In this document: positions 32,966 to 43,689 of the stretch, one piece after another
How the letters are laid out: each line of letters starts with the position of its first letter
Numbering within the stretch: the stretch's first letter is position 1
Assembly (NCBI GenBank): GCA_963383645.1
Contig: OY726565.1
Coordinates: 35,631,529-35,695,528, forward strand
Direction of reading: 5' to 3'
Length of the DNA: 64,000 bases
Source: Muscardinus avellanarius
Lineage: Eukaryota; Chordata; Mammalia; Rodentia; Gliridae
The notes under the pieces: model-generated
Seen by the model: only the letters and a program-made list of their open reading frames with translations
What the model was told of the DNA's origin: nothing
Database searches by the model: none
Translations under genes and position numbers: made by a program

Positions 32966-33730
32966 GTTAATATATGAAACACTTCCTTTACTATAGCTAT
33001 TATAGAATACTTATACTTTATATACCACAGGTAGTTGTATTTTAAAGGAGACTTCTAGTTTTAAGTTATTAAAAAGATGCTAAAATGAACATTTTTGTAA
33101 AAGGCTCTTTTGTATAAAAATTTGTTGTATCTTAGAGAATATGCAAAGCTGTATATCTTGCAAAGCTATGGGAAACAGAACAGTATGGCACTGACATAAA
33201 AACCAACACATAGATCAATGAAATAAAATAAAGAACCCCAAAATAAATCCATGTACACTCATCCACTGAATTTTGACAATAGCACTAAGAACATGTAGTA
33301 GAAAAGAAACAGTCTCTAGATTCTTCCTGCCATATACAAATATCAACTCAGAATGATCAAAGACCTGATACAAACATTACTACAAAAAAACAAGTTTTTC
33401 TTCAAGATGTTGGTGTAGGTAAGGTTTTTGGAATAGGACCCCAAAGGCATAAGCAGCAAAAATAAAAATAAGCAAATGGGATTTTATCAAATTAAGGAAC
33501 TTTATTTCAGGAATACAAACAACCAAGTTAAGAGACCTTTTATTATCATAGAAAATAATTGTAAACTATTCATCTGACAAAAAGCTACTATCTAGAATAT
33601 ATAAGAAAGTCTAAACATTTAACCTGAAAGGAAAGTAAGCCAATTTAAAAACTGGCTAAAGAACTGAATAGACAAGTCTCAAGAGACAATATAAAACTGG
33701 CCAACAAGTACATGAGAAATATTGAATATA

Positions 33731-33795
33731 AATAATTATTAGGCATCTTGTACCCCATTAATATGTATGACTATAACGCACCAATAAAAATAATT
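33731..33795 (+). mobile_element. Very short L1 3'-end insertion
   Basis: Only the last 55 or so bases of a younger L1 (tcttgtaccccattaatatg, ctataacgcaccaataaaaa) inserted in the ancient L1. Flanks aataattat and aataattgt look like the target duplication. The terminal sequence matches the 3' ends near 17.6 and 29.6 kb. Confidence 0.8.
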
Positions 33796-33989
33796 GTGGA
33801 AATGCAAATCAAATCTACAATTAGATATCAGCTCAACCTAGTCAAAATGGCTATTAGCAACAAGGCCAAAGATAAAAAAGGCTAGCAAAGATACCGACAA
33901 AGAGGAACTCTAATGTATTGTTGGTGAGACTATAAATGAATACATTAACATTAATATTATTAACATCGTCATCATTATTATTGTTATTT

Positions 33990-34172
33990 TTTTGTGGTAC
34001 TGGAAAAGGAGCCCAGGGATAGTTGATCTCCAAGCCACATCCCCAGCCCTATTTTTTATTTTGAAACAAGTTCTCACTAAGTTGCAGAGGGCCTCACTAA
34101 GTACCTGAGGGTGACCTCCTGTCTCAACTTCCCAAGTACTGGGATTACTAGTGTGCACCATCACACCAGGCT
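33990..34172 (-). mobile_element. Dimeric SINE, long-left form, old
   Basis: tttgtggtactggaaaagga, attttttattttgaaacaag, gcagagggcctcactaagta, ending caccatcacaccaggct. Inserted in the ancient plus-strand L1. Confidence 0.86.
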
Positions 34173-34900
34173 AAATACTGCCATTATTATGGAAAACAGT
34201 AATGAAGCCTGCTCAGAAAACTGCAAAACAAACTAACATAGGATTTAGTAACCCCACTACTGGCTATATATATTGAAAGAAAATGAAATAATTATATGAA
34301 AAGACATCTATATGCCCATGTTTATTGTATCATTATACACAATAGTGAAGATAAAAATCAACCAAGGTGTCAACCAATAGATGAATGGGTAAGGAAAATG
34401 TGGTGTGAGTGTGTGTATATGTGTATGTGAATATTATAGATACAATAAAATATTACTCAGGCATAAAAATAAAATACTGTCATTAGCAGCAACATATATG
34501 GAACTAGATGTCTTTATGTTAAATAAGTCAGACACAAATATAATATGTTCTCATTCATTTATATAAATTAAAAAGTCAATTTCATAGAAGAACAGAGTGA
34601 CATAGTTTCACTAAAGACTGGGAAGGGAAGGAAAAAAGATAGATAAAGGGCACCACAACAGAGTTAAACAAGAGGAATTACTTCTGTTTTCCTATAGCAC
34701 AGTATGGTAACAATCTAAGATATATTTCAAAATAACTAGAAGAATAGTTTCCAACATATACAGATGATTAATGTTTGAGTAGATGGGAGTGTTAATGACC
34801 TAGATATGATCACTAAACATTGTGTACATGTATACAATTATATAATGCACTATAAAGATGTATCAATATTATGTCAATAAATACAACAAAATTAAATGAA

Positions 34901-35297
34901 AAAAAGCATAGAAAATTGCTACAATCATGGCTATTGCTTTTTATAGAGATGTTCACCCCAAGAGTGTTTGTAATTATTTATTTACTGATTGATTTTAGAT
35001 TTCAACTGCTTGGATTCTATATGACAAAGCTGAGAAAATCATTCAAGAAAGGAGCAGCTCACAAAAGTTCTGAACACAGGTCCCATTGGCATAATTATTG
35101 AGATATCAAAAAAGTCAATATCTTGATTTCATTCTCAGATTTGAATAGCCAAACATTGTAGGATGTTAGAAAATTGATATGTCAGCAGTATATACAGTCT
35201 TACAGGAACTTCATTTTTTATTTATTTTAAAAATAGGAAACAAAGTTGATTATGACCCAAGATGGTAAATATACAGTAATCAAAATTAGAAAATTTT
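34901..35297. other. Non-repetitive AT-rich sequence
   Basis: No recognisable feature. Confidence 0.4.
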
Positions 35298-35544
35298 AGC
35301 AGGGTGTGGTGGGCACTCTTGTAACCCCGGTATTTGGGAGGCTGAGACCAGAGAATCGCTGTTCATGGACAGCTTCAGCCACTTAGTGAGGTTCTCGGCA
35401 ACTTAGTGAGACACTGTTTCAAAATAAAGAATAAAAATAGGACAAGGGGACAAGGGTTGTAGTTCAGAGGTCGAATGTCAAATGTCCCTGGGTTCCATTC
35501 CTACAAAAGCAAAAAAAAAAAAAAAAAAAAAAAAGAAAATTCTT
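35298..35544 (+). mobile_element. Dimeric SINE, long-left form, with micro-duplications
   Basis: gcagggtgtggtgggcactc, cttagtgaggttctcggcaa, caaaataaagaataaaaata, then (gacaaggg)2 and a partial duplication in gaatgtcaaatgtccctggg, ending in an A tract of about 26. Flanks agaaaatt at both sides suggest the target duplication. Confidence 0.88.
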
Positions 35545-35563
35545 TCATACTATAATGATAGTT

Positions 35564-35746
35564 CTTTTTTTTTTTTTTTTTTTTTTTCTCAGTGGTACTG
35601 GGGTTCCTGGAAGCCCTTCTTCCTCCGGGCTACATTCCCTGGAAACAGGGTCTCTTAAGCCAGCGCGACTGGCTTCAAACCTGCACAATCCTCCTGTCTC
35701 CCCCTCCCAAGGGCAGGGATTACAAGTGTGCGCCACCACGCCCGGC
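35564..35746 (-). mobile_element. Dimeric B1/ID-type SINE, short-left form, linker deleted
   Basis: T tract, ggtactggggttcctggaag, then gctacattccctggaaacag with the linker and part of the right monomer missing, ending ccaccacgcccggc. Direct repeat taatga(t/g)agtt at 35553-35563 and 35747-35757. Confidence 0.93.
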
Positions 35747-35757
35747 TAATGAGAGTT

Positions 35758-36226
35758 TTTTTTAATAAACTGATAAGAAAACACACCAAACAAGTTAATA
35801 CAAAATATGTTTATCAAGATATTAGAAAATTTTATCCTTAGCATCATATAAATAACTTTTTCAAGACCCACTTTTCCTAAAACCTGCATTAAAAAGAAAA
35901 TGGCTAGTAAAAGGTTGTCAGGATAAGAGGAGATAAACCTACTCTTCAAAAATCTGATTCATAGCCACAGTAGGTTTTATATGAATATATTAAAATAGTC
36001 ATATCTATTCTATATATATTCATAATAACAATTCCCATTAATCTTTAGTAAATAAATTGTATGTATACATATATGTGTGTATGTATCTACATATGCATAA
36101 GGTATGCTAGTCCTTTAATTTCACCACTCTAGTAATTATCAGGTGTATTTCCCTAATATTGTGCATTACGCAGGCCCTTAATGGCAACTCATACACATTC
36201 TTATATAAAGTATCTGCTCAAACTTT
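35758..36226. other. Non-repetitive AT-rich sequence
   Basis: No recognisable feature beyond a short TA/TG-rich stretch near 36060-36100. Confidence 0.4.
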
Positions 36227-36432
36227 TTTTTTGCAGGTTTGGGAGTGGAACCCAGGGGCATTTGACCTCCGAGCTACACCCCTGCCCTATTTTTTATTCT
36301 TTAATTTGAAACCAGGTCTCACTGAGTTGCAGAGGGCCTCACTAAGTAGCTGAGGCTGTCTGTGAACCGCAATTCTCTAGTCTCAGCCTTCCAAATGCTG
36401 TAATTACAAGTGTGTGCCACCACGCCCGGCTA
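36227..36432 (-). mobile_element. Dimeric B1/ID-type SINE, long-left form
   Basis: ggtttgggagtggaacccag, attctttaatttgaaaccag, gcctcactaagtagctgagg, ending ccaccacgcccggct. Tail side next to aaacttttttttt; possible target repeat ct(c)aaac.ttttt. Confidence 0.92.
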
Positions 36433-36499
36433 AAACATTTTTCTATATTTTTTGTTCATGTACTATTTCCAAATTGAACTACTTTAAATTTTGTCTAAA

Positions 36500-37620
36500 G
36501 TAAACTGGCCATATTTTTGTGGGTTTATTCAGGGATTTTTTAATTTGACTGCTTTTTGGTATACTATTCAGGATTTTCTTTACTCTTTTAGATTTTCTTT
36601 GTTTATAATCAAGCTTACTAAAGACAGAGAGTTTTACTACATTCTTTCCAAAAGTGTAATAGCCTCACTGCTAAACAACAGGATGCTGAACAGAATGATG
36701 GGAAAGGATATCCCTTGTTCAAATTCTTGGGGCAAAACTTTAATCTTTTATCACTGAGTATGTTAATTTTTTCATAGATATATGTTATCATGTTGAAAAA
36801 GTTTCCTACTACTTTTACTGAGTAACTATTTTTTTAAATTCATAAATGAGTGAAAAATTTTGCCAAATGCCTTTTTCATATGTTGAAATTATAAACATTT
36901 CCTTTATAAGTCTGTTAATATGGTGAAATTTACTGTTTTATGAATGTAAAAACAATGGTACATGCCTGCACTAAATCCCAATTTATAGCACATTATTAAT
37001 TTTATCTATTGATGGATTCTATCCTCTAATATTTAACAAGAATTCTCACTTCTATGTTTATGGAAGTTTTATGTTGTTATAAGGGTTTTTATGTCTAAGT
37101 CTGGGTTTGACATAGAGTTATATTGGCCTTTTAAAATAAGTTAGGAGAGCTGGGTGTGCAAGCTTGTAATCCCAACATTTGGGAGGCAGAGACAGGAGGA
37201 TCACAGTTTGCAGATGGCTTAATGAGGCCCTCTGCAACTCAGTAAGAACCTGTTTCAAAATAAAAAATAAAGTATAGGGCTGGAGGTATAGCTTGGAGGT
37301 AGAATGCCCATGGGTTCTATCCCTAGTACCACAAATAAATAAATAAATAAATAAATTAATTAATTAATTAATTAATTTAATACGTTTGAAAATGTCCCAT
37401 AACTTTTAAACATTTTTTGTGCTAAGAGTAGTACTGGTTTTTTAATTTTAATGTGCAACAGAATTCATTTGATCCTGAAGTTTTTTTTGTATAAATTTTA
37501 AAACTATAAATATAATTTATTTAGTTAACATACGAAAATTTAGGCTTTTTATTTCTTTGTTTTCATAACTAGTGTTTTGAAAGAGTGTGTGTGTGTTTAA
37601 TCTAAATTATGGAGATTACT
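36500..37620 (-). mobile_element. Ancient L1 (L1M-type) ORF2 fragment, SINE-interrupted
   Basis: Antisense RT-region sequence: ggatatcccttgttcaaatt, gttaattttttcatagatat, gccaaatgcctttttcatat, tctattgatggattctatcc, gtctgggtttgacatagagt, ttttaaaataagttaggag, then after the SINE cataacttttaaacat, cagaattcatttgatcctga. Heavily diverged, no frame. Confidence 0.75.
37149..37385 (+). mobile_element. Dimeric SINE with (AAAT)n/(TTAA)n tail
   Basis: gctgggtgtgcaagcttgta (a few bases lost from gtggtggc), gaggccctctgcaactcagt, ggaggtatagcttggaggta, ccctagtacc, then AAAT and TTAA units. Inserted in the ancient L1. Confidence 0.88.
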
Positions 37621-37668
37621 GAAGTTTTACATATTTGCATTTAATTATGTTTTAACACAGCTTTATCA

Positions 37669-37893
37669 CTGGGCTTGGTGGTGCATGCTTGTAATCCCAG
37701 CATTCAAGAGGCTAAAACCAGCAGATCACAACCTGCAAAAAGCCTCAGCTACTTAGTGAGGCCCTTCACAACTCAGTGAGACTCTGTTTCAAAAATATAA
37801 AGACTAAAAAATAGGGCTTGGGGTGTCGCTGGGAGGTACAATACCCCTAGGGTTCATCCCTAGTACCGCAAAACAACAACAAAACCAACAAAA
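37669..37893 (+). mobile_element. Dimeric SINE, long-left form
   Basis: ctgggcttggtggtgcatgc, cttagtgaggcccttcacaa, gtgtcgctgggaggtacaat, ccctagtaccgc, A/C-rich tail. A 15-bp direct repeat aacacagctt(t/c)atca at 37654-37668 and 37894-37908. Confidence 0.94.
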
Positions 37894-38092
37894 AACACAG
37901 CTTCATCAATAGAAATATTTTGCTTTTAATTTTATTTTGACATGTCTTATTTTCCCCTTACTATTCCTGTCTTCATTAAAATCTTTATATAATAGTTATT
38001 TGATGCTTGCCTGATAATTTCATCACTTATTATAAATTCTCATTCTATTTCTATTAATTTTTTTCCCTCAAGTTTATAGATTATACATCTTT

Positions 38093-38740
38093 TAAAAATA
38101 TTTTTATTGGTACATTATCATCTTACATCATCATCATCATGTTAGTGATATAAATGGACAAAGCACTTGGAACGCTTTCCCCTGGCTTCTTCCTATTCAT
38201 TCTCCTCCTTCCCTACACAAAATACTGACATTAACATTGGTATTCTTACAGGATGTCAATGGAAATAATTCCTTCATTGATCTCATCCCCCCTACACTTT
38301 TCCTAGGCCACCTCCCTTGCTCTACTGGGGTTTTTCCTCCATTATCTTAAGTCCCTCTGGTATCCTAATTATTCCCTAGTTTCAGCATATGAAAATAAAT
38401 GGCTAGTCACTTTCTGTAACTGGCTTATCTCATTTAATATAATATTCTCCAGGTCCATACATTCTTTTTTTTTTTTTTTCTTTTTCTGCAGTACTAGAGT
38501 TGGAACCCAGGGCATTCTGCCTCTAAGAGACACCAAAAGCCCATTTATTTTATTCTTTATTTTTAAACATGGTCTCACTGAGTTGCAAAGGGCCTCATTA
38601 AGTAGCTGAGGCTGTCCGTGAACTGCAATCCTCCTATCTTAGCCTCCCAAATACTGGGATTAAAAGTGTGCACCGCCACACCTGGCCAGGTCCATCCATT
38701 CTTACTTCTTCATATGCATAGTAATTTTTGAATGGACACT
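38093..38740 (-). mobile_element. L1 3' UTR and ORF2 end, SINE-interrupted
   Basis: Minus-strand tail atttttattggtacattatc, then a C-rich 3' UTR (cttcccctacaca-type sequence, ctccattatcttaagtccct) and ctggcttatctcatttaata, catccattcttacttcttca (ORF2 end, antisense). A (CAT)n run at 38127-38142 lies near the tail. Confidence 0.78.
38467..38687 (-). mobile_element. Dimeric SINE, long-left form
   Basis: T tract, ctgcagtactagagttggaa, attctttatttttaaacatg, gggcctcattaagtagctga, ending cgccacacctggcc. A 16-bp direct repeat aggtccat(a/c)cattctt at 38451-38466 and 38688-38703. Confidence 0.94.
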
Positions 38741-40261
38741 AGACAGTAATGATACAAATTGTTGAGATTATATATGATGCTGTTCGAGCAGGCAGTTAAT
38801 CTGGTTGTGAATAAGTAAGATTCTTTAAGGAATTGTTTTATATTTTAATTTGCCTATATTTATATTATTTGAATGTTTCCTCAAATTCAGTATTTCTATA
38901 TCAAACTTATATCTGTCCATAAACAAGCACTTTTTCAATTACCTAATTTTTTCAGTGTTATTATTTTTCCATCTTTTACTTTTGTATTTGTTTATTAACT
39001 TTCTTCTGTCATTTATATTAAATATTCACTATAATTCTTTAGATTATACCTCTTACAAATAGTACTTTGAAAGTCCTAAATACATAGCTTCAAATCTTAT
39101 TCAAACCCTTTGGCCTGTAATTTTGTATCCCCTCCAATTTGGACCAATATCCTACAATGTCATACATTGAATTCAGTTAAAGTATATCTAATTTTAGTAT
39201 ATATCATTATGTGTAGAGAACTTAGAAGTAAGCACTTGGCTAAAATATTTAAAGTTATATTAACATTTTCTTATTAAATTTAATTTATAAGACAGTAATA
39301 AGATTCACATTTATTAGAGATAAGGGAATAACTAAAATATCATCCTGACAAAGAGAGAAGAAAGGAAAAGAAGAAGAAAGTAAATAGTTACATTAACTAC
39401 AAATGAAAGTTAGTTTCAAATTATATGTACCTGATCAATGGATCCTAGATCATCAGCAAAGCTGTTTACTTCTGATAGAAGTAGAGAAATAATAGACTTT
39501 CTCAACACGCTGCAACTTCCAAGGGTTACCATACTCTCAGAGACATAATTCTGTACCTGAAACTAAAGTTAAAAGATAAAAGTTAGTAAGTTTCTACTTT
39601 CTATCAAGCCAAGTCAGAGTATAGTTAATGAGCATTTCCTAAGACTTTTTGACTAAGCTAAATACTGTGAGAAGTACAAAAAATGTCAATGTAATTCTAG
39701 GTCAGTCTCAAGAAAAATCGTGAAACAGACACATTATAACAATATAAGTATTACTATTTTATATAGGAATTAAATTATAAAATATAAGAGAGTGGTGCTA
39801 CACTGAAAGTTTTAGCTGATATATCAAAAGATATTATAATAGTTTAGATAATAGACTATGTGTAAAATGAATAAAAAGGATAATAAAACAAACCACTTAA
39901 GTCCTTATCTGAAAGATGTCAAGTAGCTAGATACATAAGGGTTGAGAAGGCTGAAGATGTCTTTGGGGAAAGAGATGGATGCTCTATGAGTCACACTATC
40001 ATATGAGTGGACAAGTGGGAGGGACTTTTTTGCCACAAGTCAAAAAAAGAAGAGTTTTACGATGATGAGAAAAATGTGGGTCACTAAATTTTCATGCAGA
40101 TGCCACAAGAGTACTCACCATTAAATAATTTCAAAAGGATAATGGAACAAAATGAACACTTTTTTATAGTTACTAGAAGAATGGCCATTTAATTATTAAT
40201 CACATTAAGGTATGTAAAACTCATGGCTGAAATTTCATTTAATCCATCCCTTATTTTAATA
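38741..40261. other. Non-repetitive intergenic sequence
   Basis: 1.5 kb, AT-rich. No gene, RNA or clear mobile element seen. Confidence 0.4.
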
Positions 40262-41815
40262 AATTATTTTTATACTTTTAGTGACATTGTAATTGAACAT
40301 CATAGTGAAATTCAAAGTGATACACACATACACAAAAACATGTGATATATTTTGCTCTACCTCTCATCTCACTCCCTACTCCTTCCTGGGTCATATCTTC
40401 CCCACTTCCCTTCCTTATCCCCCTTCCATTACTGTGCAGGTCTTTTCCCTCATTTTTTTGAGATCACCTTTTTTTTTTTTTTTTTTTTTTGGTGGTACTG
40501 AGGTTCCTGGAAGCCCTTCTACCTCCGGGTTACACTCCCAGACCTATTTTTTATTTTTGGAAACAGGGTCTCCTAAGCCGGCCTGGCTGGCTTTGAACCT
40601 GCATGATCCTCCTGTCTCCACCTCCCAAGCACGGGGATTACAAGTGTGCGCCTCCACGCCCGGCTTGACATCACTTTTGTTTGCTATTTTCTCTTTAGCT
40701 TGCACATATGAGAGAAAACAAATGATCTGACCTTCTGAAACTGGCTGATCTCAATTACACTATCCTCTAGTTCCATTCATATTCCCACAAATGACATAAT
40801 TTTGTTTTCTTTGTTGTGAAATAAGTTTCCATTATGTGTGTATATAAAACAAATTCTTTATTCATCTACTGACAAATGCTTAGGTTGAGGGCATAACTTG
40901 TCTGTTGGAAATTGTGCTGCTATGCACATGAATATACATTTATCAATATAGTATTTTGACTTTAATTATTCTGGAAAGCTACCCAGGAACAGTATATCTG
41001 GGTTGTATGGTACTTCTATTTCTAGTCTTTAGGAAAAACCTCCATACTGATTTCCATAGTGGTTGTACTAATTTACAATCTCACAGTGTATAATAGTCCC
41101 TATTTCTCCACATCCTTGCCATTATTTATTAGCTGTATTCTTGATAATTGCCATTATAATTAAAGTTAAGAAGAAACAGTATAGTTTTGATTTGTGTTTC
41201 CCTTATTGCTAATGGCTTCAAACATTTTTCATATTTTTGTTGGCCATTTTAATTTCTTCTTTTAAGAAGTATCTATTCAGTTCAACTGCCCATTTTAAAA
41301 CAAAGGACAAAAATGAAATGGTCATCTCAATAGGTGTAGAAAAATGATTAGGCAAAATTCACCCATTCATATTAAAAACACTGAAGAAATGAATACAAGG
41401 AACTTACTTCAACATCATAAAGGCAATATATAATAACCCCAAACCCAGCATACTGAACAGTAAAAATTGAGATTATTTCCTCTAAAATCAGAAACAAGAA
41501 AAGGATTACCACTATCGCCACTCTGGTATAATATATTACTTGTATTTTATCCAGAGCAATTAGGTAAGAGAAGAAAATCAAAGAGACATGAAGAAGGAAA
41601 GAAGAATTAATCTCTGTTTTCAGATAACATGACCCTATATAGAAGACCTAAAAATCCCCAACCAGAAGACTTCTAGAGATAATAAATTCACCAAAAATAG
41701 CTGGATAGAAAATCAACCTATGAAAATCCATAACTTTTCAATATACCATGAATCCACAGAAAAAGTAACCTGGAAATCAATTTCATTCACAATAGGCTAA
41801 AAACATCAAAACAAA
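40262..41815 (-). mobile_element. L1 with inverted 5' segment
   Basis: 40262-41297 is minus-strand 3' UTR and ORF2 C-terminus (tgacattgtaattgaacatc, catccttgccattatttatt, caactgcccattttaaaaca). At about 41300 it flips to plus-strand reverse transcriptase sequence (ggtcatctcaataggtgtag, caaggaacttacttcaacat) up to 41815. This is the twin-priming structure. The region of the catalytic loop reads cagataacatgac, already mutated. No intact frame. Confidence 0.82.
40470..40666 (-). mobile_element. Dimeric B1/ID-type SINE, short-left form
   Basis: T tract, ggtggtactgaggttcctgg, gggtctcctaagccggcctg, ending cctccacgcccggc. Imperfect flanking repeat ga(g/c)atcac near 40460 and 40667. Inserted in the L1. 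Confidence 0.93.
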
Positions 41816-41849
41816 ACAAAAGACAAAAAGGCTCACTTAGAAATAGAAC

Positions 41850-42170
41850 CATTATGGTTAGATACAGAATGTCCCCTGAAGAGCTCATGTATTAATGTTC
41901 AGTTGATATAACTAAGTTGTAAAGGTTGGAATCCATTGTAATGGATATACTGGGTGATAAACTAGGATGTAGAGTTTGGCTGGAGAAGGTGGGTCCACTG
42001 TGCTTTAGTTACAGGGATTCTTATATTGTCTTTGATTCACCTTGCTTGCTTATTCTGTTTCTCTCCTCTGTGATGTGAGAACAGAGCCCTTGCTCTTTTA
42101 TTTTCCCTGGTTCCCACCACCATGCCCTAAGATCCACAGACCCAGCCTGACATAGACTGAATCCTAAATC
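41850..42170 (+). mobile_element. Possible MaLR-type LTR, ancient
   Basis: Starts like gatacagaatgtcccctga with agctcatgtattaatgttca, then ggctggagaaggtgggtcca, then gtgatgtgagaacagagccc, ccaccaccatgccctaagat and gacatagactgaatcctaaa. The order resembles rodent MaLR-type LTRs that I know of. No internal region next to it; naming is by pattern recall. Confidence 0.45.
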
Positions 42171-42186
42171 TCCAAAAAAAAAAAAA

Positions 42187-42372
42187 ACATTCATGTATAA
42201 TACCAGTATTTAGGAAGTTAAGAAAGGAAGATAAGGAGGATCACAATCAAAACCAGCTTCAGCAACTTAGTGAGACTGTAAGCAACTTAGCAAAACCCTA
42301 TCTCAAAATAAAACATAAAAGGGTCAGAGATGCAGCTCAGAAGTAAAATGCTTCTGGTTTCAATACCCAGTA
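42187..42372 (+). mobile_element. Dimeric SINE, old
   Basis: Worn left monomer (aataccagtatttaggaagt, cagcttcagcaacttagtga), linker ctcaaaataaaacataaaag, right monomer cagagatgcagctcagaagt, tttcaatacccagta. The start is partly lost. Confidence 0.8.
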
Positions 42373-42475
42373 AAAAGAAGGAGAAAAGTAAAAGAAGGAA
42401 GAGGAGGAGGAGAAAGAGGAGGAGGAAGAGGAGGAGAAGGAGGGGGAGGAGGAGGAGGAAGAAGAGAACAGTATA
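42373..42475 (+). repeat. Polypurine (GGA/GAA)n tract
   Basis: About 100 nt of almost pure A/G following the SINE tail, with GGA units dominant. It probably grew from the tail. A frame of Leu on the minus strand across it is an artefact. Confidence 0.95.
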
Positions 42476-42509
42476 GAGACAAATCCTCACAGTTATAACC
42501 AATTGAATT

Positions 42510-42713
42510 TTTTTTTTTTTTTTTTTGCTGTAGTGGAGCTTGAACCCAGAGGCATTCTATCTCTGAGGTACACCCCCAGCCCTATATATATTTTTTATTC
42601 ATTATTTTGAAATAGGACCTCACTAAGTAGCTGAGGCTGACCATGAACCTACAATCCTCCTGTTTCAGTCTCCTAAGTACTGGGATTAGGAGCATGCAGC
42701 ACCATATCTAGCT
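42510..42713 (-). mobile_element. Dimeric SINE, old, without the long-left block
   Basis: T tract, gctgtagtggagcttgaacc, attcattattttgaaatagg, ctcactaagtagctgaggct, ending caccatatctagct. It lacks the gcagagggcc part of the long-left block. Confidence 0.86.
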
Positions 42714-42734
42714 ACTAGTTGATTTTTTTTTATA

Positions 42735-43470
42735 AAGGAGCTGAAACCACAAAGTGGAGAAAAGATAGCCTTTTCAATAATGCCTGCTGGCGTAAGAGTG
42801 AAATTAGACTCTAGTCTCTTACCCAGCATAAGGGTAAACTCAAATTAGGTAAAAGATAAAAGACTAAACAGCCTGTAATTACCAAATGAGGGTATATGAT
42901 CAACTCTCCAACATATAGGAAATGGTAGATACTTCTTCAACAAAATCCCCAAATCCCAGAAAATAAAAGTGAGAATCAAAAAATGGAATGGCATTAAATT
43001 AAAAATCTTATATACCACAAATAAAACAATTAAAGTATGAAGATAGAGCCAATAGAATGGGAGAAAATCTTTTCCAGCTATTTCTTAGACAGCAGACTAA
43101 TATCTAGAATACATAAAAAAACTTGAAAATCTTACAAAAAATATGTTAATAAAAATGAGCAATTGGAGTCGGGTGTGGTGGCAGATGCTTGTAATCCCCG
43201 TACTTTGGAAACTGAGACAGGAGGATCACAGGTTTGTGGTCAAACTCAGATACTTAGTGAGGCCCTATACAACTTAATGAGACCCTGTTTCAAAATAAAG
43301 AATAAAAAAATAGGGCTGGGGGTCTAGGTCAGAGAGAGAATGCCCCTGGGTTCCATTCCCAGTACTGGAAAAAAAAAAAAAAGCAATTGAACAGAATGAA
43401 TCTATCCTTTATCATGGCTATGAGAAATGAGGGTTCATATAGTGTCTCAAAACATAAAAATGGTTATATA
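42735..43470 (+). mobile_element. L1 ORF2 C-terminal fragment, SINE-interrupted
   Basis: caaagtggagaaaagatagc, tttcaataatgcctgctgg, ctctccaacatataggaaat, ggaatggcattaaattaaaa, agactaatatctagaataca, agcaattgg, then after the SINE aacagaatgaat. Diverged and without a frame. Right end uncertain. Confidence 0.75.
43169..43384 (+). mobile_element. Dimeric SINE, long-left form
   Basis: gtcgggtgtggtggcagatg, cttagtgaggccctatacaa, caaaataaagaataaaaaaa, gtctaggtcagagagagaat, ccccagtactgg equivalent, A14 tail. Direct repeat agcaattg on both sides. Confidence 0.92.
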
Positions 43471-43689
43471 CTTTGTCATTCTCTGTATAAGCTTAACATT
43501 ATACTATGGAGATACTGTTTTCAATGCTATATAAATAATTCCAGGTAAAATTAAGAAATGTCACTTTTGAGTCCTCTGAGATGAACAGTACATGTAAATA
43601 TTTTTCAAATTAATCTTTTTACAGTACACATTAATAGTATTTTAGATCAACTTTTTATCAAAAACATCAAATTAATTTTTGTAGAATAA

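Larger units (their letters stand above)
33170..34900 (+). mobile_element. Ancient L1 (L1M-type), ORF2 C-terminus to 3' UTR
   Basis: Plus-strand order agtatggcactgacataaaa, tagatcaatgaaataaaata, tcaactcagaatgatcaaag, aatgggattttatcaaatta, actggctaaagaactgaata, caaggtgtcaaccaatagat, catatatggaactagatgtc, ending in a decayed 3' UTR. Diverged throughout, and interrupted by a mini L1 (33731-33795) and a SINE (33990-34172). Confidence 0.82.
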
